This document shows, one piece after another, positions 58,144 through 64,000 of a DNA stretch of 64,000 nt. Source of the stretch: Paraburkholderia sp. UYCP14C (GTDB taxonomy: Bacteria; Pseudomonadota; Gammaproteobacteria; Burkholderiales; Burkholderiaceae). The position numbers and the translations under genes were made by a program. Under the pieces are notes generated by a model that was given only the letters and a program-made list of their open reading frames with translations, did no database searches and was not told the DNA's origin. The stretch is from positions 1 through 64,000 of the forward strand of contig NZ_SELS01000035.1 in the NCBI RefSeq assembly GCF_004197395.1. Reading direction: 5' to 3'. Position 1 is the first letter of the stretch. The number at the start of each line of letters is the position of its first letter.

Positions 58144-61100
58144 TCAGAACCGGTACTTGACCCGGATCTGGCCGCCATTCTCGACCTCATGCGCGGCAAC
58201 CATGCCGTCATACTCCATACGCACATCGAGACGTTTGGTCGTATAGACCTCTACCCCAGCTGAAAATTTGCCCGCGACGTGCGCATTGGTGAGCGTATTG
58301 GTGAAGCTGCCGAAACCCGGGGCTGCGGCGAACGACGCGTTGGTCGTGTAGCTATTGCCTGCAATGAAGCTCACGCCGGCGCCGACATAGGCGTCGACTG
58401 TCGCCGACCCGATCTGCGCGCGCGTGCCGATCCGCAGATTCGGCGTGCCGGTCGCAATGACGCTGTTCGCGCTATTCACCTTCAGATTGAGCGCGCCCGC
58501 ACCGCTCTCCGTGTAGCCCGGCAGATTGATGTAGTTCAGATCGCCGTCGAGCGCAGGCTCCAGGTAGAAGCGGCCGAACGGGATCTGATAGGCCGCGCGC
58601 AAGTGCAAGCCGAGATTGTACGAATCGGGCGAGGCGGTCGCCACCGCATTGGCGGTCGGGATCGCGCGCGAGCTGTTCAACCAGCCGTAGCTGGCGTCGA
58701 CCGCTCCGGTGAAAGTCCACGGACCGACCTCGTGCTTGAGCGCGACGACGCCGAGAAGCGCATTGCCGTTGGCGCTCGTCAGGTTGTCGTTGCCGGTGAA
58801 GCGGTCGGTCTCGTAGCCGATGGCGCCACCGAGGAACCAGCCGGGCTGCAGCTGGACCTGACCGCCGACCTTCATCGTCGTACCTTGCCAGCCGAAACCC
58901 GGGAACGAAGCGTCGGCGCTGCGGTTTTCCCACATGCCCGTGGCGCGGAACCACACGCAGGAGCCCTGCTTTCTGACGGTGGTGTCGTCGTCGCCGAACT
59001 CCGGGCAACTGAAGACGGAGCGCGAGAATGCCTGGCTGGACTGGTAGCGCGCAGCGGCCACGCCGAGCAGCTCCTGGCCGGAGACGGCGGTCAGCGTCTG
59101 GGCATAGCCCGCCGTGCTACCGGCGCTGCCGAAGGCGCCGAAGATCGGCGAAAAGGTGGGATTGGCGCTGTTCCACAGCCGGTCCAGGTTGGCCGCGACA
59201 CTTTGCTGCGTGGCCGAAGTCCCCTTGCTCGCACCGACGAAATCCGCATCGGTCTTGATCGCGACGGTGTTGCCCTGCACCAGCGGCGTGAAGCGGTAAA
59301 CCGGCGTAGAAGAACCCGCGAGCGTCGCATCCGGCTGAATGCCGCCGGCCGCCGACAGCACGGTGCTCGTACTCTTCAGATAGCTCACCGGATCGGCCTG
59401 CACCTTACCGGCAAGTGCGGCGGTACCGGTGATGTTGAGCAGATCGGACCGCTTGTTGGCCGGATCGATCTGCACGTTCAGCGTGCCAGTCGAAGTCTGC
59501 ACGAGATTGCCGGTGAGAACCGTATTGCCGATCGACTTCGCGCCGCCGACTTTGAGCGTGCCGGCATTGTTCACCGTGCCGCCTCCGACGTTCAGCGTGG
59601 TGGGTGTGTCGATCACGCCGCCGGGCAGATTGTTGACAACGCTGTTGCCGGGGCCACCAAGGGAGTAGATGTCACCGGTGATGGTGCCGGAGTTATTGAC
59701 CGTGGTGGTGACGGACCCCTCGCCCCAGAATGTGGGGTCCACCAGGATCGCGTATTTGCCTAAGGTCTGGATGGTGCCCTGGTTGGTGATGACGTTGTTA
59801 TTGCCGCCAATCAGACGGACGGCGGCAGCGTCGCGAATGTCCGGCGTCTCTATGGTCGTCGGGAAATTGGGGTCGTTCGTGCCGCCTATGACTTTCGACC
59901 CGGGCGCCAGGTTGATAAAGATTTGCCCGCCTTGATGGCCGTCGCTCTGCGCCAGGATGCCGGCGGACCCGACGCCTGTGGCCATGACCGTGTCGTTATT
60001 CTTGACGTTGACGGCGACCGTGCCGCCCACGCCGGCACCACCCGCGCTGCCACGTGACAGAACATGCAGCGGGCCGAGAATGCTCGAGTTGTCGTTGGCG
60101 GCCACCAGACCACCGCCACCGCCGATCGATTGCGCGAAGATCGCGGGCGCGTACCGGCCTGTCGTCACGACCTTCCCGCCGTTCATCACGATGACGTTGA
60201 CGTTGCCGCCATTGCCGCTGTTGGCAAATACCGCGCCGCTCGTATTGTCATCGTAGTAGGTCGGAGCGGACGGGTCGCCGGCAAAGCCCCCGCCACCGCC
60301 GATCGATTGTGCGACGATCCCATACGCACCGTCGCCGGTGGTAGAGACAGTGTTATTGGTGTCCAGAACAAGAACGTTGCCGCCATTGCCGCTCGCGCCG
60401 CCAGCGCCAACGAGCACGTTCCCGTTGATCTGTCCGCCCGCCACAAACCCGCCCCCGCCGCCAATCGACTGCGCGACGATACCGTGCGCGTCAAGCCCGC
60501 TCGTCGTCACGTTGCCTTGCGTGTAGACATTGACGAAGCCGCCATTTCCCGAACTGCCGTTCTGACCGCCGAAGCTCAGTGTCACTCCGTAGATGTCGGC
60601 GATTCGCCCCTGAGGATTCTGGACGGCTTTGGAAGGATCGAATGTCTCATCGCTGCTCGCGGTCGTCACGACACCGCCGCCGCCGCCGATACTTTGCGCG
60701 AGGATGCCGACGCTGTGCTTGCCAAGTGTCGTGACCGTGCCGGAGTTGCTGACGTGCACGTCGCCGCCATCCCCGGCGCCTCCGCCATTGCCGCCCACGG
60801 CGACCGACAGGCTTTTCAGCGAACCGCTGACCGCGCCCGACATCGCGCCGTTGCCGCCACCGCCGCCAACGCTCTGCGCGTACAAGCCAAACGCTTCCAC
60901 GCCCTGCGTCTCGACTGCGCCATTTGCCTTCTGCACGATACTCACCGCCCCGCCCGAGCCCGCCGCGCCACCGCTGCCGCCCACGGCGACCGCGGCCTGC
61001 ACTTTCGAATCATTGTTCGACTTGCCGACCGAACTCGCCGCGCCACCGCTGCCGCCACCGCCGCCAACACTCTGCGCGAAGATGCCGTGAGATTGCGCGC

Positions 61101-64000
61101 CATAGGTGCCGATCGCGCCGGTGTTGGTTGCGTTCACGGCGCCGCCCACGCCACCCGCGCCGCCGCTGCCGCCGACCGACACGCCGACGCTGATCTGGTT
61201 CACGGTGCCCAGAACCTTCGATACTCCATCCGGCTGCGTGAGGAGCTTTTCCAGATCACCATAAGTCGCTTCGATTTTTTCGCCCAACGCTCCGTCCTGC
61301 AGGATGTTGTTGCCCAGGTTCTGCACATTCTGGTTGAGGCCGAGGCCGTTACCCAGAATGCCGAACAGGGCCTGGGCGTTGGAGTAGGTGTCGAGGCCGC
61401 TGCTGCCGCCCGCGGCCGCCGCGCCCTTGCCGCCTTTGCCCCCGCCGCCGCCGACGCTTTGCGCGAAGATGCCGGTCGAGGCCGCGCCGCGGGTGACGAT
61501 GTTGCCGTTGTTGGTCGTCGTCACCGTGTTGCCGTCGCCGCCGACGCCACCCTTGCCGCCAACTCCCACGGCGATCGCAGCCGTGCCGCCGCTGGCCGCA
61601 GCGGTACCACCGCCGCCTGCGCCGCCGCCGCCGCCCACGCTCTGGGCGAACACCGCATCGGCGCCGTCGCCGCGCGTCGCGATCGAACCGTCGTTGGTCA
61701 GGCCGACGGTGCCGCCCGTCCCCCCTGTTCCACCCGTTCCGCCCACCGCGATCGACGCGCTGAAGCTGGTTTTCGCGTTAGTCGCCGTTGCCGAGGCATC
61801 GCCCGTGCCGCCATTGCCGCCGCCACCGCCAATCGACTGTGCGAACACGCCGTGGGCGTCCTGGCCCAGGGTTGCGATCAGCCCGGAGTTTTCCAGGTTG
61901 ACGGCGCCGCCCGTGCCGCCGCTGCCGCCGCTACCGCCGAGAGCCACGGAGACCGACAGGGACGCCCCCTTGGCAGGTGACGCGGAGTAGGACGCGGCGG
62001 TTGCGTCGCCGCCCGTACCGCCGCCGCCACCGACCGACTGCGCGAACACAGCAGTTGCGCTGTCGCCCGCTGTGGTGATCAGACCGGAATTATCGAGCGT
62101 GACATTGCCGCCGGTGTTGCCGGTCCCGCCGGTGCCACCGATCGCGGCGCTGACACTGATTGAAGGAATATTTGGGCTGCCCGATGCGGCCACGGCACGC
62201 GCCGTGGCGCTGCCGCCGGAGCCGCCGCCGCCGCCGATGCTTTGCAGCACGACACCTTCGGCGTCCGAACCATACGTGACGACCTGCCCCGTATTGGTCA
62301 GCGACACCGCGCCGGCCGCGCCACCTCCGCCGCCTTGTCCGCCGATGGCAACCGAGCTCGACAGCGGGCCGCCGACGGTGAACGCTGTAGCGTTGCCGCC
62401 ATTGCCGCCACCGCCGCCGATCGACTGGGCCTTGATACCGGCTGCGTGGTCGCCGTAGGTCGTGACGAGTGCGGCGTTGTCGACGGTGACCTGGCCGCCC
62501 GCGCCGCCACCGTGGGCATCCCCGCCGATCACCATGGTGATCAGCCCGCCGCCGCTCGACGTCGCGCTGCCGGCGTTGCCGCCAGAGCCGCCGATGCTTT
62601 GCGCGAGGATGCCGGCGCCACCGCTCTGGTCGAGGCTGCCAAACACGCTGTGCTGGCCCAGCGCGAGTTTCACCGCGCCGCCATTGCCACCCTGGCCGCC
62701 GTTGCCGCCGATCTCGAAGCCCGCGCCAGCGGTGGCGCCGCTGGCGTCGCCGCCGCTTCCGCCGCCGCCGCCGATGCTTTGCGCGATCAGCGGGATGCTG
62801 CCTGTGCCTGCGCCTGACTGACTGCCGGCCGTGACATACGCGTGGTCCGAGTTCACCGTGACCGCGCCGCCATCGCCGCCCGCGGCACCTGCACCGCCCG
62901 AGCCGGCCAGCGCGAAGCTGACATTACCGCCATTACCCCCACCGCCGCCGACACTTTGCACCAGGGCGCCGTGGGTATATGAGCCGTTCGTTTTGATTGT
63001 CGCCGAGTTCGTCGCGTCTCCAAGGGTCAGCGAAGCGCTCCCGCCGGCGCCTGCCTTACCACCGTTGCCGCCTTCACCCACGATAGGGCTCTGGACGCCG
63101 TCACCGCCGCCGCCGGCGCCGCCATTGGCCTGCACCAGCACCGCCTCACCGCCGATCAGCCCGGCAGCAGACTGCCCGGCCGGAACATTCGCCGTGTAAT
63201 CGATCGAACCGAGGACGGTGGCGCCGGCGCTGCCGCCATTCCCGCCGTTGCCGCCCGCCCCACCCTCGTTGCGGATTGTGCTGTCGGTGGCGGTGCCACC
63301 GGTCCCGCCTGCTCCGCCATTTGCCTTGGCGGTTACGCCGCTGCCCGGCTGATACCGACTGTTCGCCGGTTGCATCTGATCGGAGAAAACGATCTGGCCA
63401 CCGCTGCCGAGTTCCGCACTGGCTGTGCCGCCGTTACCTCCGTTGCCGCCGGTCCCGCCAAAACTGCCAATTCCACCGAACGCGCCACCAGCGTCGCCGC
63501 CTCTACCGCCCTCGGCGTCGGCCTGCATCGGAAAGATCTGGCCTGTCGAGGTGCCGGCGATCAGGCTGCCGTTCTGAAACGCAAGCGTCGCGGTACCGCC
63601 GGCGCCGCCGTCGCCGCCCTTGCCTCCATAGCTTTGCACGAGAAGATCGATCGGCCTGGGCGCGTCGCCCCCCGTTCCGCCGCTTCCGCCCTTGGCGATC
63701 ACTTGCAGGCCCTTACCATAGAACTGGATATTGCCGGAGGCGTTAAGCGCCGCCTGACCACCCCGCCCCCCCGCTCCGCCGTTGCCGCCGTAGAGCGCCT
63801 GTCTGCCTTGGGTATTGGAGTCGCGGCCCGCTCCGCCGGCGCCGCCATTGGCTTCCACGTCGAGCGCAACTTCCGGAAGGACACCTTTCGAGTCGGGGCC
63901 AACCGTGCCGCTGAACTGCACGGAGACCGCGCCGCCCTTGCCGCCCGCTCCGCCGGCTCCCGTGTGGGCGGTGTTATTGTCGTTATAACCGCCCTGTCCG
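58144..64000 (-). CDS. Giant Gly-rich autotransporter (N-terminus outside window)
   Basis: About 1,950 residues are visible, open to the right window edge, so the N-terminus and signal peptide are missing. The passenger is built of Gly/Ala/Asn-rich strands with at least fifteen copies of QS(I/V)GGGGG followed by NGG/SGG-type turns, spaced 40-90 residues, and one decayed copy (AQSDGHQGG). Two longer non-repetitive inserts occur (around YSNAQALFGILGNGLGLN and TEETFDP-like SSDETFDPSKA). The last about 280 residues form an autotransporter beta-barrel ending IRVKYRF, with terminal Phe as expected. Likely a surface adhesin or biofilm protein. Function inferred from architecture. Confidence 0.88.
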   Translation of the reverse strand, partial: GQGGYNDNNTAHTGAGGAGGKGGAVSVQFSGTVGPDSKGVLPEVALDVEANGGAGGAGRDSNTQGRQALYGGNGGAGGRGGQAALNASGNIQFYGKGLQVIAKGGSGGTGGDAPRPIDLLVQSYGGKGGDGGAGGTATLAFQNGSLIAGTSTGQIFPMQADAEGGRGGDAGGAFGGIGSFGGTGGNGGNGGTASAELGSGGQIVFSDQMQPANSRYQPGSGVTAKANGGAGGTGGTATDSTIRNEGGAGGNGGNGGSAGATVLGSIDYTANVPAGQSAAGLIGGEAVLVQANGGAGGGGDGVQSPIVGEGGNGGKAGAGGSASLTLGDATNSATIKTNGSYTHGALVQSVGGGGGNGGNVSFALAGSGGAGAAGGDGGAVTVNSDHAYVTAGSQSGAGTGSIPLIAQSIGGGGGSGGDASGATAGAGFEIGGNGGQGGNGGAVKLALGQHSVFGSLDQSGGAGILAQSIGGSGGNAGSATSSGGGLITMVIGGDAHGGGAGGQVTVDNAALVTTYGDHAAGIKAQSIGGGGGNGGNATAFTVGGPLSSSVAIGGQGGGGGAAGAVSLTNTGQVVTYGSDAEGVVLQSIGGGGGSGGSATARAVAASGSPNIPSISVSAAIGGTGGTGNTGGNVTLDNSGLITTAGDSATAVFAQSVGGGGGTGGDATAASYSASPAKGASLSVSVALGGSGGSGGTGGAVNLENSGLIATLGQDAHGVFAQSIGGGGGNGGTGDASATATNAKTSFSASIAVGGTGGTGGTGGTVGLTNDGSIATRGDGADAVFAQSVGGGGGAGGGGTAAASGGTAAIAVGVGGKGGVGGDGNTVTTTNNGNIVTRGAASTGIFAQSVGGGGGKGGKGAAAAGGSSGLDTYSNAQALFGILGNGLGLNQNVQNLGNNILQDGALGEKIEATYGDLEKLLTQPDGVSKVLGTVNQISVGVSVGGSGGAGGVGGAVNATNTGAIGTYGAQSHGIFAQSVGGGGGSGGAASSVGKSNNDSKVQAAVAVGGSGGAAGSGGAVSIVQKANGAVETQGVEAFGLYAQSVGGGGGNGAMSGAVSGSLKSLSVAVGGNGGGAGDGGDVHVSNSGTVTTLGKHSVGILAQSIGGGGGVVTTASSDETFDPSKAVQNPQGRIADIYGVTLSFGGQNGSSGNGGFVNVYTQGNVTTSGLDAHGIVAQSIGGGGGFVAGGQINGNVLVGAGGASGNGGNVLVLDTNNTVSTTGDGAYGIVAQSIGGGGGFAGDPSAPTYYDDNTSGAVFANSGNGGNVNVIVMNGGKVVTTGRYAPAIFAQSIGGGGGLVAANDNSSILGPLHVLSRGSAGGAGVGGTVAVNVKNNDTVMATGVGSAGILAQSDGHQGGQIFINLAPGSKVIGGTNDPNFPTTIETPDIRDAAAVRLIGGNNNVITNQGTIQTLGKYAILVDPTFWGEGSVTTTVNNSGTITGDIYSLGGPGNSVVNNLPGGVIDTPTTLNVGGGTVNNAGTLKVGGAKSIGNTVLTGNLVQTSTGTLNVQIDPANKRSDLLNITGTAALAGKVQADPVSYLKSTSTVLSAAGGIQPDATLAGSSTPVYRFTPLVQGNTVAIKTDADFVGASKGTSATQQSVAANLDRLWNSANPTFSPIFGAFGSAGSTAGYAQTLTAVSGQELLGVAAARYQSSQAFSRSVFSCPEFGDDDTTVRKQGSCVWFRATGMWENRSADASFPGFGWQGTTMKVGGQVQLQPGWFLGGAIGYETDRFTGNDNLTSANGNALLGVVALKHEVGPWTFTGAVDASYGWLNSSRAIPTANAVATASPDSYNLGLHLRAAYQIPFGRFYLEPALDGDLNYINLPGYTESGAGALNLKVNSANSVIATGTPNLRIGTRAQIGSATVDAYVGAGVSFIAGNSYTTNASFAAAPGFGSFTNTLTNAHVAGKFSAGVEVYTTKRLDVRMEYDGMVAAHEVENGGQIRVKYRF

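Noticed and set aside
60064-61980. Long open frame of 638 codons on the plus strand inside the autotransporter gene
   Set aside because: It is the antisense shadow of the Gly-rich repeats; its Arg/Ala-rich translation has no domain and no ribosome site.

Overview
The window is high-GC DNA of a Burkholderiales beta-proteobacterium, most likely Paraburkholderia or a close Burkholderia relative. The assignment is inferred from gene content: an aerobic benzoyl-CoA (box) cluster with a BoxR-type regulator, long-form LeuA, thiC behind a TPP riboswitch, BamC, the Burkholderia-typical DUF2844/DUF3443 pair, phosphocholine-type phospholipase C and many small secreted proteins. No rRNA, tRNA, CRISPR array or complete insertion sequence was seen.

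Layout. 1-1262: right end of a probable integrative element (Cys-rich integrase-module protein, small TnpC-like protein, inverted repeat). 1263-7285: LacI-type regulator, then a tightly overlapping ABC importer operon (binding protein, two permeases, ATPase) ending in a GpdQ-like phosphodiesterase, which suggests uptake and hydrolysis of a phosphodiester. 7522-8727: MFS exporter. 8802-12873: two response regulators, a ferritin-like protein, two DUF1328 membrane peptides and a NarX/UhpB-type histidine kinase, which looks like a stress module. 13091-17601: entericidin-like lipoprotein, DUF4397 lipoprotein, FadH-like dienoyl-CoA reductase, EamA transporter. 18038-20809 (minus strand): four-gene operon of DUF1223 protein, cytochrome b, MsrP/YedY-family molybdoenzyme and a methionine-rich MXKDX protein, resembling the MrpX/YedY1 hypochlorite-defence system. 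20920-28748: secreted protein, Rnk, TPP riboswitch plus thiC, two small lipoproteins, lactate-permease-type transporter, second EamA transporter. 28976-33821: BamC, DUF2844, DUF3443, lipoprotein, CadD-type transporter.

34283-36428: leuA, preceded by an unlisted 28-codon Leu-rich leader peptide (9 Leu, five CTA) and alternative hairpins, which indicates attenuation. 36556-37335: orphan cystine-type binding protein. 37630-46529: benzoate cluster, boxC-boxB-boxA and boxR on minus and DUF4863, benzoate-CoA ligase and an alpha/beta hydrolase on plus. A shared 12-bp palindrome lies over the boxC promoter and the boxR/ligase divergent promoters, and a very stable hairpin lies in the DUF4863 leader. 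47092-49209: Tat-exported phospholipase C. 49748-58116: a pimelate-like acyl-CoA degradation cluster (ligase, LysR, fused hydratase/dehydrogenase, two acyl-CoA dehydrogenases) with overlapping TGTCAA palindromes at the divergent promoter, then an exported amidohydrolase with a 21-bp internal tandem duplication. 58144-64000: C-terminal 1.95 kilo-residues of a giant Gly-rich autotransporter that runs off the right edge.

All function calls rest on reading motifs in the translations. No database search was possible.
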